Positions 9,214-18,324 of a DNA stretch of 64,000 nt are shown here, one piece after another (within the stretch, counting starts at the first letter, position 1; every line of letters starts with the position of its first letter). Origin of the DNA: Verrucomicrobiia bacterium (GTDB lineage Bacteria > Verrucomicrobiota > Verrucomicrobiia > Verrucomicrobiales > DEV007). The position numbers and the translations under genes were made by a program. The stretch covers positions 62,001-126,000 of the forward strand of contig JAUIAH010000005.1 of the NCBI GenBank assembly GCA_030425385.1, in the 5' to 3' direction. The notes under the pieces are model-generated. The model was not told where the DNA came from. It did no database searches and was given only the letters and a program-made list of their open reading frames with translations.

Positions 9214-9424
9214 AGGAAGTCGACTCTAGTGAAACGGCTGCGGAAAAGTGGCGTAACCCATCGCTGAAGCTCCTTCGACGCAGAAGACATGCAGAGCCAC
9301 TAAGAACCTTCCAGCATTTGCTGTCCGAACGGCTTGAAACTTTTTTGTGATGTTGGCGAGCAAATGACGAATTACCCGGTGACCGCGCGGTTTGCGGCGG
9401 TCAGCACCGAGTTCTTCGTCCTTT

Positions 9425-10033
9425 ATGAAACGCTCCCAAGCCATCGATCTCTTCATTCACAAAGACAAAGTCGCGCTGTTCTGGTTCGCAGTCGCGCTAC
9501 TGGTGTCGGTCGGGTTCTGGTGGGAGCGGCAGCGACTGGTGAAGCAACTGATGGCGAAGCCGCAGTTCTTTGTGATGGATGCCAATCACACCTACTACTT
9601 GCCGTCGGCGATGGACTTCGGCAGTGCGAAGGAGGTGCATGCGGCGCAGACGCGTTTGGCGATGGAAGCCCTGTTTAATCGCGATCCGAGTGGGCCAGAT
9701 AGTCCCGAGCGACTGAAGCGGATTCTGGGGCGCGATGCCTATCGCAAGGCGCAGGAAACCTTCGGCAAGGAAGCCGACGAATTTGCCGACAAACAGATTC
9801 ACCAGAAGGTCGAGCTGGGCCCAATCCAAGTCTTGCAAGTGCGCGACGACTCCGTGCTCACGGGCGTCGAAGGCCAGCTGATCCGCAATGGCGTCTTTCG
9901 CGGGAAGGCCTTCACCGAGGTCTTGGCCGTGAAGGCCCAGTTCAAGTTCATCCTCAACCCTGACATGACGGCGAACGGTCGCTTTCCCACCGTGGCCATC
10001 GCCTTCGATTTCACCATGGAATCCAACACATGA
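9425..10033 (+). CDS. VirB8/TrbF-like type IV secretion protein
   Basis: The start at 9425 gives a short cytoplasmic leader, one membrane helix (ALFWFAVALLVSVGFWW, about residues 18-35) and a ~165-residue periplasmic domain. That topology is typical of VirB8/TrbF/TraE. Sequence similarity to a specific family is not obvious by eye. The assignment rests on topology and on position directly upstream of clear TrbG- and TrbI-like genes, with a 4-bp overlap into the next gene. It would be an inner-membrane assembly factor of the channel. Confidence 0.65.
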   Translation: MKRSQAIDLFIHKDKVALFWFAVALLVSVGFWWERQRLVKQLMAKPQFFVMDANHTYYLPSAMDFGSAKEVHAAQTRLAMEALFNRDPSGPDSPERLKRILGRDAYRKAQETFGKEADEFADKQIHQKVELGPIQVLQVRDDSVLTGVEGQLIRNGVFRGKAFTEVLAVKAQFKFILNPDMTANGRFPTVAIAFDFTMESNT

Positions 10034-11010
10034 AACCATCCTCACTCACACACCAACTCCTCAGTCTCTTGGTTGCCGTGCCTCTCGGCCACGCCCTCGC
10101 TGCCGATCCTGTGGAACAGCAAGCGCTCAAGACCGATGGCCCGTTGACGATTGGCGTCGGCAGCAAAGCGGTCACCACTTTGCAGTTTCCCCGTGCCGTG
10201 AACGGGATCTTTGGCTATGGGCTCACGACCGGAGCGGAGCCGGGAACCTATCATTACGCGCATCCCGAAGGCTCGCGCGTCCTGGCTTTGCGCAACCTTC
10301 TGCCTGGCAAAGAGACATTCCTGACGGTCTTGCTTGGACGCGAAGATCTTTACGTGCTCCACCTCAAGCCTTCGGCGGATCCGCCGGCGCTCGTGCGTTT
10401 GACTGAGCCAACCTCACATCATGCGCAAGCACGTCCCATCGATCCCGAAGCGGTTGAGGAGCGCAAGCTGGATCACGACACGGCCCGCCTGTTCAACCTC
10501 CTCAAGCTGGGCAAGAACGAGCGCACGTTTCGGATCGCCGTGCCGCACCTCTATCAAAATGTCGAATCGAAAGACGTCGAGCACCGATGGGACGATGACA
10601 AGGTTGCGACGGTGATCACACGGGTGCATCGCTTCCCGCAAGAAGATGCCATCTTCCTCAACGCACGAATCGAGAATCAAACAGCCAAGCCGCTTTACTT
10701 TGATCCCGGCTCGCTGCAAGTGAAGGTCGGCTCGCGCACCTATCCAACTGCCCTGGTGGATGCTTCCTCCGAGATTCCGGCAAAGGGAAACGTCAACGTA
10801 CACGCCATCATACGTGGTGGGATCGAAGGCGAACGCGCGCATCTCAGCATCAAGAACGAGTTCCAACTCGTCATGGCGGAATACACCGATTCGCCGGACA
10901 CCTTGGCATTGCGAGAGGCGCTCGGCACCATCCTGGAACCGCTCCCGGACGGGCCCGATGCTTCACTCTTTCCTGATCCGATTCCCGTGAAGAAAGGAGG
11001 CTCGAAATGA
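10030..11010 (+). CDS. TrbG/VirB9-like type IV secretion protein
   Basis: The protein has 326 residues with a signal peptide (LLSLLVAVPLGHALA). The mature part carries VirB9/TrbG-like features: an early beta segment (IGVGSKAVTTLQFPRAVNG), LYVLHLKP, and late strands AIFLNARIENQT and LQVKVGSRTYPTALVDA. VirB9 proteins form the outer-membrane core complex with VirB7 and VirB10. The gene overlaps both neighbours by 4 bp. A closely related but broken copy lies at about 61.2-62.1 kb. Confidence 0.75.
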   Translation: MKPSSLTHQLLSLLVAVPLGHALAADPVEQQALKTDGPLTIGVGSKAVTTLQFPRAVNGIFGYGLTTGAEPGTYHYAHPEGSRVLALRNLLPGKETFLTVLLGREDLYVLHLKPSADPPALVRLTEPTSHHAQARPIDPEAVEERKLDHDTARLFNLLKLGKNERTFRIAVPHLYQNVESKDVEHRWDDDKVATVITRVHRFPQEDAIFLNARIENQTAKPLYFDPGSLQVKVGSRTYPTALVDASSEIPAKGNVNVHAIIRGGIEGERAHLSIKNEFQLVMAEYTDSPDTLALREALGTILEPLPDGPDASLFPDPIPVKKGGSK

Positions 11011-12155
11011 TGGGTCGGATCATTGGCTTCTTTAAATCGCCTGCCGGAGCGGGCGTGCTGTTTCTGGTAGGGATGTTCGTGTTCTTCTACTTCGTCCGCC
11101 AATATCGCGAACGGAAGGCGGCCGAAGTCGCGTCGAGCGAACGCGTCAACGTGCTCGGTCAGATGTCCCCTGAGGACGCACCGCATGACCCCTCCCAGCC
11201 GCTCACCTCGCAATGGGTCGATCAAGGCAAGCTGCAGCGATTCGACGTGCCGCACGAGCAAGCCGATCCCCAGGCACCGCTTCCCACACCGACCGCCCAG
11301 CCGAACCAACGTCCAGCCTTGCCGCCTCTGGTACATGTGTTCCGCGAAGCCCCTGATGAACCTAACGAAACCACTGAGCGCTCGGCACCGCGTGTCTTTG
11401 CTCCCACTGGAATGCTCATTCCCTGCCAACTCGTCATCACCGTCGACTCCAGTGCGCTCGACACGCCGGTCGTGGGTATCGTCACCGATGATGTCTGGCA
11501 CAACCAGAATCTCATCGTCCCCGCAGGCACGGAGGTGCATGGCTTCGCCAAACGCGGACGGGTGCGTGATCGCATCGCCGTGACCGGCACCTGGACGTTT
11601 GTTTGGCAGGACGGCAAGGAAGGGCGCATCAATGGTATCGCCCTGGATCGCGACTACGATCCTGACGACGACAGCTTCACCATCACCGATGGCTCGGCTG
11701 GCATCCGCGGCACAGTTGAGAAGACCGATCAATACCTGGAGTTCAAGATGTTCGCTGCCTCCGCTCTGGCTGGCATGACTCAGAATGCCAAGAAGACCAC
11801 GAAGACGGTCTTCGGTGAATACGAGAACAACGGTATTCACAACGCCGTGCTCGATGGTGGTGAAGAGGTCGCTGAGCGCTACGCTCGCCTCATGCTCGAC
11901 CAGATCGAGGGCGATGGCCTCTTTGTCAGAGTGCCCGCCGGAACCGAATTCTACATCTATACCTTGCAGGTGTTCGAGCCGCGGCTCGCCAGTGTGGCCG
12001 GACTGCGCCAAGGCCAGCGCCCAATCAATTCCTGGCAGACCAATCAAACGGAAACGCCCACCACGCAATCGACACCCTCGCCAAGCCGCCAACGTGTCAT
12101 GCGCGAAGCGCTCGAAGAACGCGCTGAAATGGAGCGGCTCCTCAACGAATCCTAA
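11007..12155 (+). CDS. TrbI/VirB10-like type IV secretion protein
   Basis: The protein has 382 residues. A membrane helix (AGVLFLVGMFVFFYFV) near residues 13-30 is followed by a Pro/Gln-rich periplasmic linker (about 50-125). The C-terminal VirB10/TrbI-type beta barrel has LIPCQLVITVDSSALDTPVV, LIVPAGTEVHG, ALDRDYDPDDD and a final VRVPAGTEFYIYTLQVFEP. VirB10 spans both membranes and transmits energy to the outer core. ATG codons at 11007 and 11010 are both possible starts. Confidence 0.82.
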   Translation: MMGRIIGFFKSPAGAGVLFLVGMFVFFYFVRQYRERKAAEVASSERVNVLGQMSPEDAPHDPSQPLTSQWVDQGKLQRFDVPHEQADPQAPLPTPTAQPNQRPALPPLVHVFREAPDEPNETTERSAPRVFAPTGMLIPCQLVITVDSSALDTPVVGIVTDDVWHNQNLIVPAGTEVHGFAKRGRVRDRIAVTGTWTFVWQDGKEGRINGIALDRDYDPDDDSFTITDGSAGIRGTVEKTDQYLEFKMFAASALAGMTQNAKKTTKTVFGEYENNGIHNAVLDGGEEVAERYARLMLDQIEGDGLFVRVPAGTEFYIYTLQVFEPRLASVAGLRQGQRPINSWQTNQTETPTTQSTPSPSRQRVMREALEERAEMERLLNES

Positions 12156-12156
12156 C

Positions 12157-12801
12157 ATGAACGCCTTACTTCCATTGCACCTTGCTACCCTAGCGTTGTC
12201 AGCCTGCACGACAGCGCCAAAACCCACCACCGCGCCTCCCCTGCCGACAAAGCGATCCGCCCAAGTGCGACAAACCACCCTCCAGCCAAGCGACATCCGT
12301 CGCGTCCGCACGGGCGAATTCGTGAAGACCTATCACGTCGGACGTTCGGTCAAAGGTCGCCAGGGCCGCACCATGCATGAAGCGCACCGCGTCTACCGGC
12401 TGGAGAAACCGAGCCGCTGGAACTTGCTGCGCCATCAACCGCCATTGGCCAGCACCGGCCCGGTCAATCAAGTCGTCGATTCCGCCTTCAAACCAGCTCC
12501 CGAGTCCTCCGAGATTCGCGCCGAGCACAACCGGCAACGGGCTATCAGCGAGGAGTTCGAACAAGCTCGCGAGCGTTTGTCGGCAGCGGCGACACGAGCG
12601 GAAGCGCAACTGATGGATCGACACAATAGCGGGCGGGAAATCGCCGGGCTACGACAAGAAGTCGCCGCCTTGAAAGCGCAGAACGCAACCTTGAAAGCGC
12701 AAGTGCCCTCAGAATCTAACGAAGAGACGAACCAGCCTTCGCCCGCTCAGTCCTTGCGTCAGTGGGAAGCCAAGTTGGAGGACGATGAAAGCAAACGTTG
12801 A
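12157..12801 (+). CDS. lipoprotein of the type IV-like cluster
   Basis: The start at 12157 is 1 bp after the preceding stop and gives a lipobox (LATLALSAC, Cys17), so a lipid-anchored protein of 214 residues is predicted. The C-terminal third is a coiled coil (EEFEQARERLSAAATRAEAQ; IAGLRQEVAALKAQNATLKA). It may fill the place of the VirB7 lipoprotein, although it is much longer than classical VirB7. Its last 17 bases overlap the start of the AAA+ gene. Confidence 0.7.
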   Translation: MNALLPLHLATLALSACTTAPKPTTAPPLPTKRSAQVRQTTLQPSDIRRVRTGEFVKTYHVGRSVKGRQGRTMHEAHRVYRLEKPSRWNLLRHQPPLASTGPVNQVVDSAFKPAPESSEIRAEHNRQRAISEEFEQARERLSAAATRAEAQLMDRHNSGREIAGLRQEVAALKAQNATLKAQVPSESNEETNQPSPAQSLRQWEAKLEDDESKR

Positions 12802-13675
12802 ACGATTTCAGGCTTTGCGCGGCGTGTTAGAGCAGCAGATCCTTGGCCAAAGGGAAGTGATTCCATCGGTAGTGGATACCCTGCTCGATGGCGAACTGGG
12901 GCTCACGGGCGCGGGCCGTCCCAAGGGGAGCTTCCTCTTTCTCGGGCCGACTGGTGTCGGCAAGACGGAACTGACCGTGGCGTTCACGCGTCATCTCTTC
13001 GGCGACGAGCACTTGGTGCGCTTCGACATGAGCGAGTATCAGAATCAGGAAAGCGTCGGCATTCTGCTAGGACATTCGGAGCATGAGACCGGACTCGTGG
13101 CCCGTCGCCTGCGTGAAGTCGGAGGCAAAGGCACGGTGCTGCTCGACGAGATCGAGAAAGCCCATCCACGGGTTCTGGATTTGCTTCTGCAAATGCTCGA
13201 CGCGGCGCGACTCACGATGGCCAACGGCGAGACGGTGGATTTCAGTGAGTGCTACCTCGTGTGCACGTCCAACATCGCCGGAGCTGCCATCCTCGATGTC
13301 AGGCACAGTGTCAGGGCCACTTTGGTGCGCTTTGTCGAAGCCCAAGCGCAAGCAGCGCTTCGGCCCGAGATCTTCGCGCGCTTCCAAGTGGTATCGGTCT
13401 TTGATCGGCTCGGCTATGACGATCAACTGGCCATTGCCAGACATCTGCTAGAGCGCGAAATCCGTGAGCAATCGGAGCGGACAGGGATTGAAATCGACTA
13501 CGATGCCGGGCTGATCGCGCACCTCACGGGCGAAGGCTACCACCCCCGGTTGGGCGCTCGCCCCATGCGGCGATGCATCGAACGCTTTGTCCGGCAGGCG
13601 CTGCGCGAGCGCTTGCTCAAGGGCCAAACCGAGGGCATTTGCCTGCAACCTCCATCACTGACATCAGCGGCATGA
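12785..13675 (+). CDS. single-module AAA+ ATPase of ClpB/ClpA D2 type
   Basis: The protein has 296 residues. It contains only one AAA+ module, equivalent to the second (D2) ATPase domain of ClpB with its C-terminal small domain: GQREVI box, Walker A GPTGVGKT (54-61), RFDMSEYQ, Walker B VLLDEIEKAH, sensor CTSNIAG, and the C-terminal signature YHPRLGARPMRRCIERFV. The N-domain, D1 and the coiled-coil M-domain are absent, so it is far shorter than ClpB (~860 residues). It overlaps the lipoprotein gene by 17 bp and the sigma-factor gene by 4 bp, which ties it to the secretion cluster. Possible roles are substrate unfolding or motor function. That is inference. Confidence 0.85.
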   Translation: MKANVERFQALRGVLEQQILGQREVIPSVVDTLLDGELGLTGAGRPKGSFLFLGPTGVGKTELTVAFTRHLFGDEHLVRFDMSEYQNQESVGILLGHSEHETGLVARRLREVGGKGTVLLDEIEKAHPRVLDLLLQMLDAARLTMANGETVDFSECYLVCTSNIAGAAILDVRHSVRATLVRFVEAQAQAALRPEIFARFQVVSVFDRLGYDDQLAIARHLLEREIREQSERTGIEIDYDAGLIAHLTGEGYHPRLGARPMRRCIERFVRQALRERLLKGQTEGICLQPPSLTSAA

Positions 13676-14391
13676 GCACTCCCGATCCTCTCTTTCCCGA
13701 TACCCGCTGGAGTCTCGTCTCGCGCTGGCAACATCAGCCCGAGGTGGCTTCGCGAGCGCTCGAAGACCTCTGCCGTATCTATTGGTATCCCGTCTACGCC
13801 TATATCCGCAACTTGGGACGGGAACACCATGAAGCGGAAGACCTCACCCAAGCCTACTTCGCGTCGCTGATCGAACGCGGTGGATTGATGCAGGCCAGCC
13901 CAGATCGGGGCAAACTGCGCACCTTCTTCTGCATGACCGCCAAGCGATTCGTCGTCGATCACCATCGCCGAGAGCAACGACAACGACGCGGCGGCGAAGC
14001 GACTTTCATTCCGCTGGACGCTGAAGATGCCGACCAGCGCTACCGCTCGGAACCGGCCACGACTGACACACCGGAAACGCTCTTCGAAAAGCAGTGGGCC
14101 AACACGGTCATTGATCAAGCGTTAGGGAATCTGACGAAATACTACGAGCGGCGTGGCAAGCGCGAGTTGCTCACGGCCATGCTGCCCTACCTCAGTCGTC
14201 ACAATCGCGACGGCACCCAAGAGGACGTCGCTGCCAGCTTTGGACTCCAGGTGAATGCTTTCCGCATGCACATCACGCGGATGCGGCAACGCTATCAGGA
14301 ACGACTCCGGGCGGTGGTCGCTGACACTTTGACCGATCTCGATGAGCTGGAGGAGGAACTCGATCACCTCATGCGGATCTTCGAGCGATGA
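13672..14391 (+). CDS. ECF-type RNA polymerase sigma factor
   Basis: The start at 13672 overlaps the AAA+ stop by 4 bp and gives 239 residues (MSTPDPLFPDTRWSLVSRW, a start typical of a verrucomicrobial/planctomycete ECF group). Region 2 is LCRIYWYPVYAYIRNLG with AEDLTQAYFASLIERG. Region 4 is TQEDVAASFGLQVNAFRMHITRMRQRY. An acidic C-terminal tail (LDELEEELDHLMRIFE) follows. No anti-sigma factor lies beside it, but a Ser/Thr kinase is encoded 2 kb away on the other strand; such ECFs are often paired with kinases in these phyla. It probably controls this locus. Confidence 0.88.
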   Translation: MSTPDPLFPDTRWSLVSRWQHQPEVASRALEDLCRIYWYPVYAYIRNLGREHHEAEDLTQAYFASLIERGGLMQASPDRGKLRTFFCMTAKRFVVDHHRREQRQRRGGEATFIPLDAEDADQRYRSEPATTDTPETLFEKQWANTVIDQALGNLTKYYERRGKRELLTAMLPYLSRHNRDGTQEDVAASFGLQVNAFRMHITRMRQRYQERLRAVVADTLTDLDELEEELDHLMRIFER

Positions 14392-15110
14392 ACGACACTC
14401 GCTTGGCCTGGCTGGATCAGGCGCGTTGGGTGGCCATCGTGCTGATGGTCGTCGATCACGCCCTCGTGTTTCTCACTCCCGAGAGTCCAGCCGCAACGCT
14501 CTTGCGAACGACCGTCACCCGCTGCGCAGAACCACTGTTTGTCTTCGTCATGGCTTGGCTCGTCCTCGAACGCCGCCACGCCATGAAGTGGAAACGTTGG
14601 CTGCAGATCGTGGCTTTGTCAGGAATCACGTCAGCCATCCTGTCCGTGAGGCTCGGCTATGCCATGTTCGACGTTCTGGTCAGCATCGCCATCGTCAGTC
14701 CGTACTTGCACTGGTGGAGCCGAATGTCTCACAGAGCTACACCAACGCTCACCTATTTGTCCGGAGCCTTGGCTGTGATCCCACTGGAGTTCGGCGGTGT
14801 TGTCTTCGATTACTCACCACTCCTCTTGCTCTATCAGGTCGGCGTGGCGAGCTGGCTGCGAAGCCAACAGCTTGGGCACATCGTTGCGTCTACAGTCGTG
14901 GCTATGATCGCAACCTCCTGCGGTTCTGCGCTCGGCTGGGCAACCTTGCCCACCTTGTTGATCGTGCTCCTCGGTCACCCGGTGGCCATTGCGGTGCTCT
15001 TGCTCGTAAGGAACTGCAGTTGGGAGATTCCACCCGTTGCCCTGACACTCGCACATTGGCCGCTCACCACCTATGCGGGACACCTCTTCATCCTCGCACT
15101 CCTCCCATGA
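14388..15110 (+). CDS. TraX-like / acyltransferase-type membrane protein
   Basis: The protein has 240 residues with about seven hydrophobic segments. It starts with LDQARWVAIVLMVVDHALVF, the pattern of TraX and DUF1624-type acyltransferases in which an Asp-His pair sits at the end of the first helix. TraX acetylates pilin subunits in F-type conjugation, and heparan-N-acetyltransferase-like relatives acylate sugars. Its place between the sigma factor and the coupling-protein gene (overlaps of 4 and 4 bp) favours modification of a surface component of the secretion apparatus. The substrate is inferred only. Confidence 0.65.
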   Translation: MNDTRLAWLDQARWVAIVLMVVDHALVFLTPESPAATLLRTTVTRCAEPLFVFVMAWLVLERRHAMKWKRWLQIVALSGITSAILSVRLGYAMFDVLVSIAIVSPYLHWWSRMSHRATPTLTYLSGALAVIPLEFGGVVFDYSPLLLLYQVGVASWLRSQQLGHIVASTVVAMIATSCGSALGWATLPTLLIVLLGHPVAIAVLLLVRNCSWEIPPVALTLAHWPLTTYAGHLFILALLP

Positions 15111-16603
15111 TGCCACTGCTCAAACTTCTCGCGGGCCTGCTGCTTGGCGGTGCCGGTGTCGTTGCCTGGTTCACCCTTTCGGCACCGACGCAGCAACCGG
15201 TGAGCCTTGGCCTCGGCGTGCTCGGCTTCTTGTTGGTCATCTGGCCAACGCGAAAGGCGGTGTTGCAGTTGGGTGGGCTGCGCTGGACGGCAGAAGAACT
15301 CTGCCGGCACGTCCTGATCACCGGCGATACGGGTTGTGGCAAGACCTCGTCCGGCTTTCACGCGCTGCTCGTGCGAATGACGCAGCGCATTCCTGAATGG
15401 GGCGGGCTCGTGGTCGGTGTCAAAGGCGACGAAACCGAGTTCCTCGAGGAATTGCTCGACGCCCATGGGCGACAAGAGCACTTGGTGCATGTGCAAGTGC
15501 GGCCCGCCGATGCCGACGCTCACTGGAAGCCGCCGCACCGCTACAACTTGCTCAGCGATCGCTCACTCCCCTGGACAGCCCACGCCAAGGCCATCGTCGA
15601 CACGGCAGCCAGCCTCACGGCGGGGAGGCAAGACGCCTTCTTCAAGCCGATGGCACAGATGGCGTTGGCGAACGCTCTCACTTTGCTTCAAGCGCTTGGC
15701 CATCCCGTCACCCTGGTGCGAGCCTATCACTTGCTCACTTCAGACCGCATACTCAAAGTAGCCCTGGAGGAACTCGAACAACAGCAACCGACCGAAGATC
15801 TCATTCGTTTGTCAGACTTCTTTCACTCGACGTTCGTCGATGCCAAGGCGCACGAACAACGGGAGGGCATCGAAGGCACGATCAAGACCTACCTCGGTTT
15901 CTTTCTCGATCCAGCGTTGGTGGAAGTGTTCTCCAGTGACGAGCCCAACACCTTCGAGATCTCGGAGGTCGATGCTGGCGCGGTCATCGCCACGTCGATG
16001 CCACAGCGTTTTGTCAGTGAGCGGCGCTACATCAACACCTACCTGAAGATGCTCTTCTTCTACCACGCACTCCGACGCTACGAGTTGCCCAGTGCTGAGC
16101 AGCGCAAACGCAACCAGCTGCTCCTCGTTGCCGATGAATACCAAGACGTCGTTACGGCCAGCGAAGATGGCGTCAGCGATCACACCATCGTCGATCGCAT
16201 TCGTGGGGCGAAGTGCGCGATCATCGCCGGAATGCAGAGCGAAGTCTCGGCCGACCCAGCTATCGGGCGCGACAAACGCAAAGTGTTAGCCTTGAACTTC
16301 CGCACAAGACTCATCTTCCGCGCGGCTGACATGGAAGGGGCCACCGCCAGCGCCGATTTCATCGGCAAGAAGAAGGTGTGGAAGAAGTCGACCTCGTCGA
16401 AACCCTGGGGCAGTGGCGGCACCACCCACAGCCGCCGCGAGGACGAAGACTACAAGGTGAAACCTTCCGTGCTCATGAACCTGCGCGATCATACCGCCGT
16501 CATCGTGCATCCCTCGAAGCGCTTCATCCGCAAGCTTATCGCTCCGGTCGATGGCACTGGCAGAGTCGCGAAGTGGTTCCGGCGGTGGCGTGCGTTAGGA
16601 TGA
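15107..16603 (+). CDS. VirD4/TraD-like type IV coupling ATPase
   Basis: The start at 15107 overlaps the TraX-like stop and gives 498 residues. Two N-terminal membrane helices (about 4-24 and 32-47) are followed by Walker A GDTGCGKT (73-80), ILSDRSLPWTAHA-like sequence (NLLSDRSLPW), Walker B QLLLVADEYQDVV, and a TraG/TraD-like C-terminal part containing IIAGMQSEVSADP and RTRLIFRAAD. Coupling proteins recruit DNA-protein substrates to a type IV channel. No relaxase is visible in this window. The last 9 bases overlap the end of the convergent kinase gene. Confidence 0.8.
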   Translation: MMPLLKLLAGLLLGGAGVVAWFTLSAPTQQPVSLGLGVLGFLLVIWPTRKAVLQLGGLRWTAEELCRHVLITGDTGCGKTSSGFHALLVRMTQRIPEWGGLVVGVKGDETEFLEELLDAHGRQEHLVHVQVRPADADAHWKPPHRYNLLSDRSLPWTAHAKAIVDTAASLTAGRQDAFFKPMAQMALANALTLLQALGHPVTLVRAYHLLTSDRILKVALEELEQQQPTEDLIRLSDFFHSTFVDAKAHEQREGIEGTIKTYLGFFLDPALVEVFSSDEPNTFEISEVDAGAVIATSMPQRFVSERRYINTYLKMLFFYHALRRYELPSAEQRKRNQLLLVADEYQDVVTASEDGVSDHTIVDRIRGAKCAIIAGMQSEVSADPAIGRDKRKVLALNFRTRLIFRAADMEGATASADFIGKKKVWKKSTSSKPWGSGGTTHSRREDEDYKVKPSVLMNLRDHTAVIVHPSKRFIRKLIAPVDGTGRVAKWFRRWRALG

Positions 16604-18244
16604 CTTCAACAGCAGGGACACCGCCCGTTTGACCTCAGCGTTGTCCTGTCCTGGAACGTAGAGATCATCGCCGACGATCAAGGCCGCGAGCACTTCAAGG
16701 CGCGAGCGCGTGGTCGCATTCGCTATCTGCACAGGGCCAAACGCGGAGAAAAACGGATGCCGCTTCATGTCAGGGTGGCGCAACGCTTCGTAGATCGCGA
16801 CGCGACGCAAGGCTGCCTGTTCGTCCAAGTCGGCAATCGGCAAGGTTGGAACGCCTAGTTGCTCGCAGAATTGAGGGAAATCAGCGACTTTGGCAGGATC
16901 GAGTTGGAGGTGCTCGGGATCACGGACGAAGAGACCATTGCTTTCGATGAGTGAGAGAATCTTGCAGGCGGCGGCGAACTCTGGCGAACCATTAACGAAC
17001 GCAATTTGCCGATCAGGAAAATCAGGCAGTATGATCGCCAACGACTGCTGGGTAAGTTTGGTAATCAGTGCAACCGGAACGCCGTGCCTTCGCAAGGCTA
17101 CTTGAGTGGAAGCTGCGATGGGCACCTGATAGAGAGTCGGAACATCGATGGCTTCGATCTCGAAGGGGGCGGAACGTGTGACCGCGAAACGAACGAGTCG
17201 GTCATTGATAGGCAGCTCTACTTCATGCTTTCCGGATTCGGGAAGCGCCCGACGTGCCTCATCAATTGCCGCCCAGAAGGCGTTCTCTCCTCGTGATTGA
17301 AAGACCATGAATCCACTCACACCTGCCATAGCCAACCCTCCTGAGGCGAACACCAGCACTCTCCGCCGCGACAACTTCCTGGTCGATCCGAGCAAAGCCT
17401 CACGAAATGCCAATGCCGTGGGATAGCGTTGTGCCGGATCGCTTGCCAGCGCTTTGGCAACGACGTGATCGTAGGCCTTCAACTCGGGGCGTGTCGTGCT
17501 GAGCAATGGCACCGTTCCACCAGGCCATGTGCCGATCAGCATGTAATAGAGAACGGCACCCAAACTGAAGATGTCAGCGCGAGCATCCACCTTCTTGGAG
17601 GAGATCAGTTGCTCCGGAGCCATGAAGCCGTAGGTGCCCATCCGGTCATTGCTGCTGGTTAGCGAGGTGGAGATGCGTTGCGCTCCCAACACTTTGGCCA
17701 ACCCGAAATCGCAAAGCTTCGGAACGCCGTCTTCGGCGAGAAGAATGTTCCCCGGCTTGATGTCACGATGAACGATTCCGTTCTCATGCAGTGCCTGCAG
17801 CCCGAGACAGACATCGGCCATGATGCGCACGGCTTGTTCCGGTTCGAAACGGGTACCTTCAGCAATCTGGTCAGCGATCGATCCTCCCGTCACGTATTCC
17901 ATCACCATGAACGGGTAGTCCTCTGGCGTTTTCCCGAAATCAAGAAAGGTGACGATGTGAGGATTGGCCAAGCTCGCGATGGTGCGGGATTCGCGAAAGA
18001 ACCGCTTCTGGAGTTCTGGCGATTCCTTCAGCCAGTGCGGCAAGAGCTTCACCACGACTCGTTGGCCGTCGTCGTTGCGTGCGAGATAGACCCGCACTCC
18101 CGTTTCGGAGTGGGAAGTGATCAATCGATCCGGCTGGTACTTGCCCATGGTGCCAGCCAAGCGTGCCTCGCCTTCTTCCAGAGCGGACTCACCCGCGCTC
18201 CGGAGAAGATCACGAAAGTTGGCCATGGGATCGTCATTCTCCAT
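16595..18244 (-). CDS. membrane-anchored Hanks-type Ser/Thr protein kinase
   Basis: The protein has 549 residues. The kinase domain (about 40-285) has all key motifs: Lys66 in VVVKLLP, HRDIKPGN with Asp161, DFG at 179-181, and MAPEQL. A basic stretch and one membrane helix (VLVFASGGLAMAGVSGFMVF, about 293-313) follow. The ~235-residue C-terminal region is outside the membrane and has no family I recognise; it may be a sensor. The gene faces the coupling-protein gene end to end, and the nearby ECF factor could be a phosphorylation target. That link is inference from genomic habit in Verrucomicrobiota and Planctomycetota. Confidence 0.9.
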   Translation of the reverse strand: MENDDPMANFRDLLRSAGESALEEGEARLAGTMGKYQPDRLITSHSETGVRVYLARNDDGQRVVVKLLPHWLKESPELQKRFFRESRTIASLANPHIVTFLDFGKTPEDYPFMVMEYVTGGSIADQIAEGTRFEPEQAVRIMADVCLGLQALHENGIVHRDIKPGNILLAEDGVPKLCDFGLAKVLGAQRISTSLTSSNDRMGTYGFMAPEQLISSKKVDARADIFSLGAVLYYMLIGTWPGGTVPLLSTTRPELKAYDHVVAKALASDPAQRYPTALAFREALLGSTRKLSRRRVLVFASGGLAMAGVSGFMVFQSRGENAFWAAIDEARRALPESGKHEVELPINDRLVRFAVTRSAPFEIEAIDVPTLYQVPIAASTQVALRRHGVPVALITKLTQQSLAIILPDFPDRQIAFVNGSPEFAAACKILSLIESNGLFVRDPEHLQLDPAKVADFPQFCEQLGVPTLPIADLDEQAALRRVAIYEALRHPDMKRHPFFSAFGPVQIANATTRSRLEVLAALIVGDDLYVPGQDNAEVKRAVSLLLKSS

Positions 18245-18324
18245 TGAGCGGAAACTCTAATCGCCACAATGATAGACTTTGCGCCTAAACCATGCAATGC
18301 TGTTCGCCCTTCTGCGACAACGAG

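Noticed and set aside
10740-12311. 523-codon minus-strand frame across the TrbI gene
   Set aside because: The plus-strand genes have clear VirB10 and lipoprotein features and 4-bp overlaps; the minus frame has no family features.
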